64,000 bases of DNA from the NCBI GenBank assembly GCA_030035585.1, contig CM057466.1:57481233-57545232 (forward strand), read 5' to 3'. The stretch comes from Dugong dugon (Eukaryota > Chordata > Mammalia > Sirenia > Dugongidae). The translations under genes were made by a program, and so were the position numbers. Below, piece by piece: positions 10,338 through 22,530 of this stretch (within the stretch, counting starts at the first letter, position 1; each line of letters starts with the position of its first letter). Below the pieces are notes generated by a model, which was given only the letters and a program-made list of their open reading frames with translations, did not search any database and was not told the origin of the DNA.

Positions 10338-12010
10338 GACTTCTGGGCACATTGGTGCTATAGACAGAAGCACCACACTGTCCCTCCACAGCAAAGATCT
10401 GAAAAACTAAGCCAAACAGAGAAAATGTCAATCCTGAAACCCTAAGCATCAAATGAAGAGATAAAGAACTCAACCAAGCACCAAATGGAATAAGAAACTA
10501 ACAGAACAGAGAGTGAGGAGAGATACATGCAGAGGTCCCCTATCAGCTAATGCAGCACAGATCCGCCATCTTGGACTCCTATCCGAGATCAGTGAACAGG
10601 GGGTATGGGAAAGCAGCTTCACGGAGCTTTGAGCAGGAGACAGAACAACCGGTAACCAGCAATATATGCTTCCCCCACCACCACCCTTCTTCCCCCCCAC
10701 TTGGCCTCCTCTGCTTCCTACGGCCATAGTCTCTTAGCTGGGAAGCACAAGCTTCATCCCAGTGCTGCTTGGATTCCACCCGCCTGCCCAGGCCAGCTCC
10801 CTGAGTGCCATTTGTTGGCTGATGGTGTTGCTTTTTTCTGCTTCTTTTGATTTCTTCCATACCTCTCACCACCTCCCTCTCCTTTCTCTCAAATACCTGG
10901 CTCCGTGTGCCAACTTTGCTTCTTCCTGAGAGGCTGTGAAGCGCTGCTCAAGTGTAAGACTGCTTCCCAGCCCATGCTGCCGTGCTGGTGGAATCCCGGG
11001 GCTTTTGTTTGTTTCTTTTGAATTGTTTCTTTTTTTTCTTTTTCATTTCTCGAATTGGGGGCCCATTCTAGCTGGGCAGTACTGCACGACTTGGGACCTG
11101 CCCCCTCAGTCTGCATACCCGTGCAGAGGGATCCCGGTGGGCATTCTTTTTCTTGTTTTTTTTTTTTTCTGTTTGTTGGCAGGTTTTCTTGTTCTTTTGT
11201 TTATTTGTTTTGTTTTCTTATCTCTCTTTTTACCTTTTTGTCTTTCTTCATTACTCAGTTTCTCATCTCTCTATACTTACCTTCTCTTCCTGTCTCCTAA
11301 ATACCTGGCGCTGAGTGACACCTCTACTCCTTTTGCCAGGCTGTACTTCACGGCCTGGAAGCAACTTCCCCAGACCACGCAGGTGCACCAGTGGGATCCG
11401 TGGGGGCTTTTCTTCTATTTTTCCTTCTTTCTGATTTTTATTTATTCCTTTTTTCTTTTCTTTTTTTCTTCTCTCCTTTTTGTTTTTCTCCATTACTCAG
11501 TCTCTCATCTCTCCACTCCAATGGCAAGCTCCCTTAGCACTCTTTTTTGTTTGTTTTTCACTCCTGTTCCTCTCTCCTCTCTCTCTTCTTTCCCATACCC
11601 ATCTTAGCTCCACACATCACAATCTCCCCCCTCTATCCTGCCTACCTGCACTGTGCGCTGAACATCACACCCCCAAGCAGCTCAGGCATGGCCTTCAGAA
11701 CCTGCCTGCACTGATTACCGACCCGCCCTGTTGGCCCTAGTACGTGCCACAAATAACCAATCCCAGCAACTCCTCTTCAGCTAGACCTGCCCTGCTGTAC
11801 CATATCTGAGTGACTGACCCTGCCCATTGGAGAAGGAGGCAAAAAGTATCATGCCCACAGACAAGCAAACAAAGAACACACAGCCCGCCTGCTCAGACAT
11901 AACCAAACAAAACAAAAAAGCAAGACGAAACAACCAAATCTACAATCAATAAATGAGGAAAATAACTACCGAATGCCCCAAAGACAGAAGACAATATCAA
12001 AACATTTACA
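10338..12010 (+). promoter_or_regulatory. L1-B 5' UTR (promoter region)
   Basis: Homologous to the minus-strand L1-C 5' UTR. It has a YY1-like GCCATCTTGG at 10565-10574, one copy of the ~266-bp monomer (about 10650-10935, whose own YY1-like site has decayed to GCCAACTTTG), then a very pyrimidine-rich segment (about 11010-11620). A long open frame of about 220 codons crosses this T-rich part, but its Phe/Leu/Ser composition is a by-product of base content. Confidence 0.75.
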
Positions 12011-12023
12011 AACACAGGACAGG

Positions 12024-12977
12024 ATGGTTCCAGTAGGCGTCCAAAATAAAACACCAGATGACTTTCCAAGTAAAAGGAAAGGCACTAGAACTACCTGATA
12101 GGGAATTCAAATCTCTAATATTCAGAGCTATCCAAGAGTTGAAGCAAAAAGCAGACAAAAATGAGGAAAAAATAGACAAATTCATGGAAAATACAGACAA
12201 AAAATGGAAGAATTCAGAAAAATAATTCAGGAACAAAATGTCAAAATAAATTCACAAGTAGAAATCATATAAAAACAATGATTAGAAATCCAAAAGATAA
12301 ACAACAAGATTTCATAAATGGATGGTGTTATAGAAGGGCTGAGGAGCAGGTTTGAAATGGTGGAAGACAGGATCAGTGAACTTGAAGACAAATCTTTGAA
12401 TACAACTCTGAGGAAAAATCAGAAAAAAGAGTGAAGAAAAATGAAGAGACCCTGAGAATTATGTGGTATACAATCAAAAGAAAAAATGTGTGCGTGATCA
12501 GAGCTCCAGAACAGGAGGAGAAAACAGAAAACACAGAGAGGATCACTGAAGAACTGCTGACAGAAAACTTCCCCAATATCATGAAAGATGAAAAGCTGAC
12601 CATCCAAGAAGCTCAATGAACCCCATATAGGATAGATCTCAAAAGAAAATCACCAAGGCATATAATCACACTTGCAAAAACCAAAGACAAACAATCCTGA
12701 GAGCAGCTTGAGAAAAACAAAAAGTCACATACAGAGGAAAAACAATAAGACTTAGCTCAAATTATTCAGCAGAAACCATGCAGGCAAGAAGGCAATGGGA
12801 TGACATATATAAAACTTGGAAAGAAAAAAAATTGCCAACCAAGAATAATATATCCTGGAAAACTCTCATTTAAATATGATGGTGAAATTAGGTCATTTCA
12901 AGTTAAACAGAAATTAAGGGAATATGTAAAAACCAAACCAAACTGACAAGAATTATTAAAGGTAGCCATTCAATCTG
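12024..12977 (+). pseudogene. L1-B ORF1 remnant
   Basis: L1 ORF1 homologue, with Lys/Glu-rich coiled-coil sequence first, then the RRM-type segment at 12431-12619 containing KNVCVIRAPEQEE. It is broken by stops and frameshifts. It aligns with L1-A and L1-C ORF1 across its length, so ORF1 was retained when ORF2 was lost. Confidence 0.8.
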
Positions 12978-13411
12978 AGAACAAACAACATCAGCTCAGA
13001 GGCTGAAGTTAGGATGCAAGATCGTACCAACCAGATATCAATCTAGGAAATGAAGTCTCAAGGAGTATCCAAAACCAAAAGAAATACACCAGGGAATCAG
13101 AGAAGTTAACCTGTAAATGACAACAACATCAGAACAATAAAAGAGGGAATAAACAGTGTAGGGATAGAACCTTCTAATGGAGAGGAAGATAAGGCGATAT
13201 GAAGTAATAAAAGACTGCTTCAAACTTAGGAAGGTAAGGGTAAATTTCAAGGTAAACACAAAGAAAGTTGACAAACCTTCTCATCAAAATAAAGAGGAAA
13301 AACATAAAGTCTCAGTAAAAACAAAACCTACAAAAACAAAAGAAATGAAAAAAAAAAAATCCACAAACAATAGGAATCCAGCACAGGAGAGTAAGAGGAA
13401 CAAAGAAAACG

Positions 13412-13662
13412 GCCATATGCACACCCATGTTCATTGCAGCAGTGTTCACAATAGCAAAAAGATGGAAACAACCCAGATGCCCATCAACAGATGAATGGAT
13501 AAACAAACTATGGTACATACACACAATGAAGTATTATGCAACAAAAAAGAACAATGATGAATCTGTGAGGCATCTCATAACATGGATGAAACTGGAGAAC
13601 ATTATGCTGAGTGAAATAAGTCAATCACAAAACGATGAATATTGTATGATATCTCTACTTTA
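13412..13662 (+). pseudogene. L1-B ORF2 C-terminal stub
   Basis: Starts abruptly after the inter-ORF Lys-rich sequence. It matches the last ~80 codons of L1 ORF2 ([30 protein letters not shown]). The endonuclease and reverse transcriptase domains are absent. The junction lies near AGAAAACGGCCATATGCAC (about 13405-13423). Confidence 0.85.
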
Positions 13663-14609
13663 AAAACTCAAGAAATAGTTTACACACAAAAAGAAACAAT
13701 CTTTGTTGGTTACAAGGGACTGGAGGGTGGGGGGGGCAATACTAAATAGACAATAGATAAGTAGTAACTTTGGTGAAGGGTAAGACAGTACACAATACTG
13801 GAGAAGCCAGCACAACTTGTACAAGGAAAGGTTATTGAAGCTCCACAGACAAATCCAACCCCCTGAGGGACTGAACTGCTGGGCAGAGGGCTGTGGGGAC
13901 CATAGTCTCGGGGAATATCCAGTTCAATTAGCATAACACAGTTGATAAAGAAAATGTTCTACATTCTACCTTGGTGAATAGCGTCTGGGGTCTTAAAAGC
14001 CTGTGAGCAGCCATCTAAGATACTCCACTGGTCTCAGCCCTTCAGCAGCAAGGGAGAAGGAAGAAAACAAGATACAAGGGAAAGATTAGTCCAAAGGACT
14101 AATGGACCACAACTACCACGGCCTCCACCAGTCTGAGTCCAGTACAACTAGATGGTGCCCGGCTACCACCACTGACTGCTCTGACTGGGATCACAACAGA
14201 GGGTTCCAGACAAAGCTGGAGGAAAATGTAGAACAAAATTCTAACTCACAAAAAAAGACCAGACTTACTGGCCTGACAGAGACTGGGGGAACCCCGAGAA
14301 TATGGCCCCCGGACACCCTTTTAGCTCAGTAATGAAATCACTCCCAAGGTTCACCATTCAGCCAAAGATTAGACAGACCCATAAAACGAAACGAGACTAA
14401 TGGAGCACAACAGTCCAGGGACAAGCACTAGAAGGCAGGAGGAGACAGGAAAGCTGGTAATAGGAAACCCAAGGTTGAGAAGGGACAGTGTTGACATGTC
14501 GTGGGGTTGTTAACCATTGTCCAAACAATACGTCTACCAACTGTTTAATGAGAAACTATTTGTTCTGTATACTTTCATCTAAAGTTCAATAAAAAAAATT
14601 TTAAAAAAA
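13663..14609 (+). repeat. L1-B 3' UTR and A-rich tail
   Basis: Carries the same 3' UTR as L1-A, L1-D and L1-E, including a short G-run near 13729, and ends CAATAAAAAAAATTTTAAAAAAA before the TSD. The AATAAA signal is at about 14588. Confidence 0.85.
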
Positions 14610-14975
14610 GATGCCCACAGCCACCAGAAGAAAAGAAATAATAAAGATCAGAGCAGAAATAAATGAAATACAGAATAAAAAAAGCAATAGAAAGAATCAA
14701 CAAAACCATAAGTTGCTTCTTTGGAAAGATCAACAAAATTGACAAACCACTGGCCAAACTGACAAAAGAAAAACAAGAGAGGAAGCAAATAACCCAAATA
14801 AGAAATGAAATGGACATTACAACAGATCCAACTGAAATAAAAAGGATCATAACAGAGTAGTATGAAAAACTATACTCCAACAAATTTTAAAACCTAGAGG
14901 AAAAGCAAAAATTTCTACTAACACACTACCTACTGAAACTAACACAAACCAAAGTTGAAAATCTGAACAGACCAA

Positions 14976-15457
14976 TGTGATGGTTAAAATTGTTTGTCAA
15001 CTTGGCTGGGCCATGATTCTCAGTGTTTTAATGTAATCACTCCCATTATTGAATATACTGTGAGTAGCCAATCAGATGAAAGGGAGTCTCCTTGGGGGTG
15101 TGGCCCGCCTCTGTATATAAGCAGATGTTCTGGCTTTTTGCTCTCTCTGGATCCTGTGGCTGCTTCCTGTCGTCTCATCTCCCGTCCTTGGGACTTGAGC
15201 TGTCAGCTTATCTGCCAAACCTGGGATTTGTCAATCTGCACGGCCAGTGAGTGGGAGCCCTGCTCTCCGGCCTGCCGATCTTGGGCTTGCCAGCTTCTGC
15301 AGCTGTATGACTTGGGAGAGGCCTCTACCATGATCCACAGACTTGGGACATTCTAGCCTCTACGATCAAGTGAGATGTTTCCTTGACATAATCTCTCTCT
15401 ATGTATATATATTTATACACTTTACTGGTTTTGCTTCTCTAGAGAACCCAGCCTAAG
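14976..15457 (+). mobile_element. Solo ERVL-class LTR with TATA and CCAAT boxes
   Basis: Starts TGTGATGGTTAAAATTG and ends CCTAAGG. It interrupts L1-A ORF2 between ...GAACAGACC and ...ACCCATAACAAG, which are adjacent in L1-C. Promoter marks are visible: CCAAT at 15068-15072 and TATATAAG at 15114-15121. Its last ~60 bp are very like the provirus LTR, but its U3 differs. The 5-bp duplication is not clean. Confidence 0.83.
15114..15121 (+). promoter_or_regulatory. LTR TATA box
   Basis: TATATAAG, 42 bp downstream of a CCAAT box (15068-15072) within the solo LTR. This is the best-formed core promoter motif in the window. Confidence 0.6.
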
Positions 15458-17921
15458 GAAACCCATAACAAGAGAAGAGATTGAAAAGGTAATTAAAAAA
15501 AAAACTCACAACAACACAAAAAAACCCTGGCCCAGATGGCTTCGCTGGAGAATTCTACTAAACATTCAGAGAAGAGCTCACAAGCCCAAGATCACACCAG
15601 TACTACTCAAACTACTTCAAAACATAGAAAAGGAAGGGATACTTCAAAATCCATTCTACAAAGTCAGCTTAACCCTGATACCAAAACCAGGCAAAGACAC
15701 CACAAGAAAAAGAAAATTACAGACCAATATTCCTCATAAATATAGGTGCAAAAATTCTCAACAAAATTCAGCATCATATAAAAAAAATTATACACCCTGA
15801 CCAAGTGGGATTCATACCAGCTATGCAAGGATAATTCAACATTAGAAAACCAATCAATGTAATCTACCACATTAAAAAAAAAAAGCAAAAGAAACACATG
15901 ATCATCTCAATCGGCCCAGAAAAGGCATTTGATAAAGTCCAACACCCATTCCTGATAAAAACCCTCAATAAAATAGGTATAGAAGGGAAATTCCTCAACA
16001 TAATAAAGGGCATCTATACAAAACCAATGGCCAACATCATTTTCAACAGAGAGAGGCTGAAAACATTCCCTCTGAGAACAGGAACAAGACAAGAACGCCC
16101 TTTATCACCATTCCGATTTAACATTGTGCTGGAAGTCCTAGCTAGAGCCATAAGGCAATAAAAAGAAATTAAGGGCATCCAAATGAGTAAGGCAGAAGTA
16201 AAACTATCCCTATTTGTGAATGATGTGATACTATACATACTGAACGCAAAGGGCTCCATAAGAAAACTACTGGAACTAATAGAAAGATTCAGCAGAGTAG
16301 GAGAATACAAGTTAAACATACAAAAATCAGTAAGATTCCGATACATCAATAAAGAGAATGAAGAAAAGGAAATCAGGAAAGAAATATCATTTATAATAGC
16401 ACCTGAAAAATAAAATACTTAGGAATAAATCTAACCAGGGATGTAAAAGTCCTATACAAAGAAAACTACAAAACACTACCATGAGAAACCAAAAGAGACC
16501 TACATAAATGGAAAAACATACTATGCTCACGGATAGGTAGATTCAACACTGTAAAAATGACAATTCTACCCAAAGCAATTTACAAATACAATGTAATTCC
16601 AATCCAAATACCGACAGCATTCTTTAACAGATGGAAAAACTAATCATTAACTTTATATGGAAAGGAGACCCCAGATAAGTAAAGTACTGTTGAAGAAGAA
16701 GAATAAAGTAGGAGGTCTCACAATACCTGACCTCAGAACCTACTATACATCAACAGTAGTCAAAACAGCCTGGGACTGGTACAATGACAGACACATTGAC
16801 CAACAGAATAGAATTGAGAACCCAGATGTAAATCCATCCACCTACGGTCACCTGATCTTCGACAAAGGCCCAAAGTCCATTAAATGGGGAGAAGTCTTTT
16901 TAACAAATGAAGCTGGCAAAACTGGATGTCCATTTGTAAAAAAAAGAAACAGGAACCGTACTTCACACCATACACAAAAAGTAATTCAAAATGTATCAAA
17001 GGCCTAAATATACAACCAAAAACCATAAAGATCATAGAAGAAAAAATAGGGTCAACACTACAGGCCGTAATACATGGCATATATAGCATACAAATCATAA
17101 CTAACAACACACAAACACCAGATGAAAAACTAGATAACTAGGATTTTCTAAAAATTAAACACTTATACTCATCATAAGACTTCACCAAAAGAGTAAAAAG
17201 AGAACCTACGGACTGGGAAAAAAAATTTAGCTATTACAAATCCGACAAGAATCTAGTCTCTAAAATCTACAGGAAAATCCAATACATCTACAACAAACAG
17301 ACAAATAATTCATTTAAAAACTGGGCAAAGGATATGAACAGGCACTTCACCAAAGAAGACACTGAAGTGGCTAACAGACACATGAGGAAATGCTCACGAT
17401 CACTAGCCATTAAAGAAATGCAAATCAAAACTACAATGAGATACCATCTCACCCTGACATTTACTGGCATGAATCAGAAAATAACAAATGCTGGAGAGGC
17501 TGTGGGGAGACTGGAACTCTTATGCACGCTGGTGGGAATGCAAAATGGTACAACCATTTTGGAGAATGATATGGTGCTTCCTTAAAAGGCTAGAAACAGA
17601 AATACCATACGACCCAGCAATCTCACTCCTAGGAATGTATCCTAGAGAAATAAGAACCCTCACATGAATAGACATATGCATACACATGTTTACTGAAGCA
17701 TTATTCACAATAGCAAAAAGATGGAAACCACCTAAAGACCATCAACAGATGAATGGATAAAGAAACTATGGTACATGCACACAATGGAATACTATGCAAT
17801 GATAAAGAACAATGATGAATCTGAGAAACATTTCACAACATGGATGAATCTGGAGGGCATTATGCTGAATGAAATAAGTCAATCACAAAAGGACAAATAC
17901 TGTATGAGACCACTGTTATAA

Positions 17922-18580
17922 AAACTCATGGAAAGGTTTACACACAGAAGGAAACAATCTTTGATGGTTATGAGGGAGGGGACAGGTGGGGAGGAAAAAA
18001 CACTAAGTAGACAATGGATACATGGTAACTTTGGCGAAGGGTAAGACAGTACACAGTACTGGGGAAGTCAGCACAACTTGACCAAGGCAGTCATAGAAAC
18101 TTCATAGACAAATCCAAACTCCCTGAGGGGCTGAATTACTGGGCTGAGGGCTGGGGACCATGGTCTCAGGGGACATCTAGCTCAATTGGCATAACATAGT
18201 TTATAAAGAAAATGTTCTACATCTTACTTCGGTGAGTAGCATCTGGGGTCTTAAAAGCTTGTGAGTGGCCACCTAAGATACTCCAATGGTCCCATACCAT
18301 CTGCAGCAATGGAGAATGAAGAAAACCAAAGACACAAGGGAAAGACTAGTCCGCAGGACTAATGGACCACAACTACCACAGCATGCACCAGACTGAGTCC
18401 AACATAACTAGATGGTGCCCGGCTACCACCACCAACTGTTCTGACAGGGATCACAACAGAGGATCCCAGACAGAGCTGGAGAAAAATGTAGAACAAAATT
18501 CCAACTCACAAAAAAAGACCAGACTTACTGGTTTGATGGAGACTGGAGAAACCCTAGAGCATGGTCCCCGTCACCCTTTT
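17922..18580 (+). repeat. L1-A 3' UTR, first part
   Basis: Typical 3' UTR of this L1 lineage (CACAGTACTGGGGAAG, AGGGGCTGAATTACTGGGC and so on). It is interrupted at 18580 by an antisense L1 fragment and resumes at 19065. Confidence 0.85.
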
Positions 18581-19064
18581 TTTTGTTGTTGTGCTTTAAG
18601 TGAAAGTTTACAACTCAAATTAATCTCTCATACAAAAATTTATACATACATTGTTTTGTGACCCTAGTTGCTCTCCCTGTACTGTGACAGCACACTGTTT
18701 CTTTCCACCCCAGCTTTCCTGTGTCCATTCAACCAGCTCCTGACCCTCTCTGCCTTCTCATCTCGCCTCTGGACAGGAGCTGCCCATTTAGTCTCATGTA
18801 TCTACTTGAGCTAAGAAGCACACTCTTCACGAGTATCATTTTATGTCCCATAGTCCAATCTAATGTTTGTCTGAAGAGTTGGCCTCGGAAATGGTTTTAG
18901 TTTTGGGCTAACAGAGAGCCTGGGGGCCACATCTTCCAGGGTCCCTCCAGTCTCAATCAAACCATTAAGTCCAGCCTTTTTACTAGAACTTGAGTTCTGC
19001 ACCCCACTTTTCTCCTGCTCCATCAGGGACTCTCTGTTATGTTCCCTGTCAGGGAGGCCCTGGA
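18581..19064 (-). mobile_element. Antisense 5'-truncated L1 3' fragment
   Basis: On the minus strand it reads as a divergent relative of the same L1 3' UTR. It ends in an A-tail, seen here as a T run at 18577-18584. CACCCTTTT occurs at 18572-18580 and 19065-19073 as the TSD. It splits the 3' UTR of L1-A. Confidence 0.8.
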
Positions 19065-19394
19065 CACCCTTTTAACTCAGTACTGAAGTCATTCCTGAGG
19101 TTCATCCTTCAGCCAAAGATTAGACAGGCACATAAAACAAACAATAATACAAGTAGCTCAATTATGTATATGAGACTAAATGGGCACACCAGCCTAGGGG
19201 CAAGGACAAGAAGGCAGGAGGGGACAGGAAACCTGAACGAATGGAAATGGTAAATCCAAGGTTGTGAATGGGAGTGTTGACACATTGCAGGGTTGGCAAC
19301 CAATGCCACAAAACAATATGTGTATTAATTGTTTAATGAGAAACTAATGTCTTCTGTAAACCTTCATCTAAAGTACAATAAAAAAAAAAAATTA

Positions 19395-19414
19395 AAAAGG
19401 TTGGGTGTTCCTAC
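19395..19414 (+). repeat. Right TSD of L1-A
   Basis: Follows the A-rich tail of L1-A and repeats 586-605 with one mismatch. Confidence 0.88.
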
Positions 19415-20740
19415 CCTGAAAACAACATAAGGTAACAGGAAAGCACTGACCTGGGAAACAGGACTCCTGAATTCTAGATCACACTACGTCACTTAAAATG
19501 AAAGCATACCCCAACAACTAATGAAATAAAGTACAACTGAAAACAAAGACGTAAACTATACACCATATTTTTTACCACCAAAGAACTTACATACTGGGTT
19601 TTTTTAAAATTATTTCATGTTTTGAAACAATTTTTGACACTTCCTCCACTTTCTGCCCCTTGATTCAGGGCCAAAATTCAGTATAAATTAGAAAAATTCT
19701 ACAAATATTCCTTTACTACAAAGATCGAGCTTTCTGAGGCACTCAGAGAAATACTTCACATCTCTTCTTCTTGCCCATCTTCTTATATCCATTCAGAGGA
19801 CATACTTTCGGGGGGGGGGGGAGGAATCTACAATAAGTAAGTGGAAGATTAGTTTGGTATTTGTGTGATCCTAACCAGAGAATAAAAATAGGAAAAACTT
19901 TTATATATTTTTATCCTGAAAACTGGGTTTTAGGGCACTTCTTCAGTTCAGATTGTCAAGAAAACAGATAATTAGGGCAGGAGAAGATGCTTCAATAAGC
20001 AAAACTGCCATAGGAGAATGCCAGCTGGAAAATGGGAATTAGACAGGTAGCTCTTTGAAAAGCTGCCCTCTAAATTGTAGATCAAATAAAGGAAGGAATG
20101 TGACCATTACATGACACAAGAGGTTGAAGACAGGAAATCCACATTATTTTATCTCACGAAAATGAAAATTTTGATGGATCTCCCCCGATTGAGAGATGAA
20201 TAAAGAGCAAAACCAACAGAGGGCCTGTGAGAAATATTAAGAGCAATGCTACAAAAGCAACACCCTGAAATTTCTAAGAACAAAGATTCATTTGAAAATT
20301 ATCTACTACAGGATCAGAAAAATAGCTTTTGAAAATTATCTGGTATCCTCAATAGAGGACAAGAGGGAATTACTATTACAACCATGAACCAGGAGCAGAA
20401 AGCAATAGAGAGGGAAGAGGCTAAATAGAAAAGACAGCAAAGGTTGAACAGCCAACAAATAGATGAAAGTAAGATGAATGGAAAAAAAAAAAAAAAAGAA
20501 TTTCAGGGAAAAATAAAAAATATATTAACAGAATTAAAACTACATTTGGAATCATTAAAAACTAGAAATGTTAATGTAGAAGATAAAATCTATAATATGA
20601 TTTTTCTTGGAAGTTCTCTAAGAATGAAAAATGACAAAAAGAAGAAAATTATATGAGATAAAATAATAGCAGGAAGTAGAGATCCAAAATACATTCAGTT
20701 GGTATTTCCAAAGAAGGAACAAGAACAAATGGAATAGAAA
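19415..20740. other. Unassigned DNA
   Basis: Right flank of L1-A. It contains a G homopolymer at about 19810-19822 and an A homopolymer at about 20470-20487. I recognise no gene and no definite repeat, although 20440-20740 has the A-rich look of decayed L1. Confidence 0.4.
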
Positions 20741-22410
20741 CTTAACATAGGTCTTTCACAGTGGATCATAAATTCGGTAATGATCATATCTTGACTTCTA
20801 GAATGGCAAAGAGCAGTGCTCATCAAAACCTCACCCACAAAAGCCGTGATAAAATTGGGGAAAAAATGTCAAAAACACCTACTTCATGACTCTGGAAACT
20901 GTCCAAGGGCATACAACAAATCCAGAAACGTTTACTCAAGAAAAACTATTGGACAAAGCTAAGAACCTGGAGCTGTTCTCATTCTCCTTCCCACTCCGTG
21001 CCAGGGACATTGATGAAAACAATAGTCATCTCCGTGAGAAATAATCCAAGATCAAAATGGCAACTAGCCTGAGGTCATGACACTGGTTAAGGCAAACAAC
21101 AGACCAGCAGACCAACGAAAAATTTAAAAGGAAGAACCTGGGAATGACAGGGCTATAGTGGGCCTTGATAAGCTTTTACATATTCCTGGTGCTCTAGAAT
21201 ATCAATTTTGTTAGAATATTTTAAAAAACAGTCAAACCTTGGTTTACATGGCCAAGAACAAAAGAGAAAAGACACAAATCACCAAAATCAAGAATGAAAG
21301 AGGGGGTATCACTACTGACCTTAAAATAAAAGGATTATAAAGGAATACTATGCACAACTTTATGCTAAGAAATTAGACAACTTACATGAAATGGACAAAT
21401 TCCTAGAAAGACAAAATTGATCAAAATTGGCTCAATAAAAATAGAAAATCTGATGTGATTAAATTTATAAGCAGAAATTGAATTAGTAATTAAAAATTTT
21501 TATACAAAGAAAAGCTCAGGACCAGATGACATCACTGGTGAATTCTATCAAATATTTAAGAAAGAAATAATACCAATCCTTGACAAACTCCCCTAGAAAA
21601 TAAAGGAGAAGGAAATACTTCCCAACTCATTGTATGAGGCCAGGATTACCCTAATACCAAAACCAGACAAAGTCATAACAAGAAAAGATGCCACTTCACA
21701 CTTACTTGAAGGGCTATAATAAAAAAAAAAAAAAACAGGTAATAACAAGTGTTGACTAGGATGTGGACAAACCAAAACTTCCATACATGTAATATAGTGC
21801 AGCAACTATGAAAAACAGTTTGGCAGTTTCTTAAAAAGTTACATATAATTTACCATACAACCCAGAAACATCACTCCTAGATCTCTACCTAAGAATGAAA
21901 ACATGTCCATACAAAGACTTGTACAATGAATATTCATAGAAACATAATTCATAATAGCCAAAAAGTGGAAACAATCCAAATACCAATTAACTGATGAATG
22001 GATAAATAAAATGTGGTATTTATCTATAGAATGGAATATTATTCTGCCATAATATGCTACAACATGGATGAACCTTTAAAACATTATGCTAAGTGAAATA
22101 AACCAGATGCAAGTATCATATATGACATGATTCCATTTATATGAATTTTCAGAAAATGCAAATCTATAGAGATAGAGATTATATTTGTGGCTACCGGGGT
22201 CTAGGGGCAGATGGGAATGGGAAGTGATGCAAATGGGCACAAGAGATCTTTTAGGGGTATTGCAAATTTCTATCACTGAATTGTGGTAATGGTTCAGAAC
22301 TCTGTAAATTTACTGAAACTCATTGAGTTGTATGTACATCTAAAATGAGTGAATGTTATGGCATGTAAATTATACCAAAATAAAGCTGTTAAAATATTTA
22401 AAAAATTAAA
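20741..22410 (+). repeat. Ancient L1M fragments
   Basis: Old L1-like sequence. ORF2-like blocks are recognisable: CAGGACCAGATGACATCACTGGTGAATTC (SPGPDG-type region, about 21510-21540), the C-terminal stretch with TGATGAATGGATAAATAAAATG (about 21990), and a tail ending ATAAAGCTGTTAAAA near 22390. Much more diverged from L1-A to L1-E than these are from each other. The part before 21140 is less certain. Confidence 0.65.
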
Positions 22411-22530
22411 AAATCATATGATATGTTCCCCGCTGTATCCTCAGCACCAGCAAAGTTCCTGCCATACAAGAGATGCTCAATACATGTTTACTAAATAAGT
22501 GGAAAAATAAATGAATGAAATAAGAATCAA
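22411..22530 (+). repeat. L2-like 3' end
   Basis: The run from GTATCCTCAGCACCAGCAAAG to ATGAATGAAATAAG matches the general form of the mammalian L2 tail (CTGTATCCCCAGCGCC ... CAATAAATGTTTG ... AATGAATG). Family recognition is from memory of the consensus. Confidence 0.5.

Larger units (their letters stand above)
10338..14609 (+). mobile_element. L1-B: L1 with most of ORF2 deleted
   Basis: Inserted in L1-A ORF2, with the 11-bp duplication GATGCCCACAG at 10327-10337 and 14610-14620. Its 5' end aligns with the 5' end of L1-C (compare minus strand from 48299), so the 5' UTR is complete with one monomer. It contains an ORF1 remnant (12024-12977), then jumps near 13411 from the inter-ORF region to ORF2 C-terminal sequence, then the whole 3' UTR and tail. 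Total 4.27 kb. Confidence 0.92.
2919..17921 (+). pseudogene. L1-A ORF2 remnant, in four pieces
   Basis: L1 ORF2 (endonuclease plus reverse transcriptase) split by later insertions. Pieces: 2919-3364 (start of endonuclease, opens MTAINSHQQIITLNINVLN), 10269-10337, 14621-14975, and 15458-17921 (reverse transcriptase to C-terminus). The RT piece at 15898-16161 has the [15 protein letters not shown] block. At about 16210 the catalytic FADD motif reads FVND, so two active-site positions are altered. It ends CMRPLL then TAA at 17919-17921. Many internal stops are present, and each gap between pieces is explained by a named insertion. Confidence 0.85.
606..19394 (+). mobile_element. L1-A: host L1 split by at least five later insertions
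   Basis: A LINE-1 lacking the start of its 5' UTR. It is bounded by direct repeats at 586-605 and 19395-19414 that begin AAAAGGTTGGGTGTT and match at 19 of 20 bases, as expected for L1 target-primed insertion at a TT/AAAA-type site. Its own pieces are 606-805, 1318-3364, 10269-10337, 14621-14975, 15458-18580 and 19065-19394. They join in L1 order: 5' UTR, ORF1 (1475-2450), ORF2 (2919-17921), 3' UTR and an A-rich tail at 19379-19398. Subtracting the inserts leaves about 6.1 kb. Pieces were placed by comparison with L1-B and L1-C in this window. Confidence 0.9.

Noticed and set aside
10936-11607. A 223-codon open frame on the + strand, among the longest in the window
   Set aside because: It lies in the pyrimidine-rich 5' UTR of L1-B. 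Its Phe/Leu/Ser-rich composition comes from T/C runs, and the homologous region of L1-C does not keep one frame.
15536-15739. Short Thr/Ser/Lys-rich open frame
   Set aside because: It is out of frame with the L1-A ORF2 remnant that occupies the same bases.
18581-19064. Considered as part of an inverted duplication of the L1-A 3' UTR
   Set aside because: It is diverged from its neighbour, has a T run at the left edge and a CACCCTTTT duplication, so a separate antisense L1 insertion explains it better.
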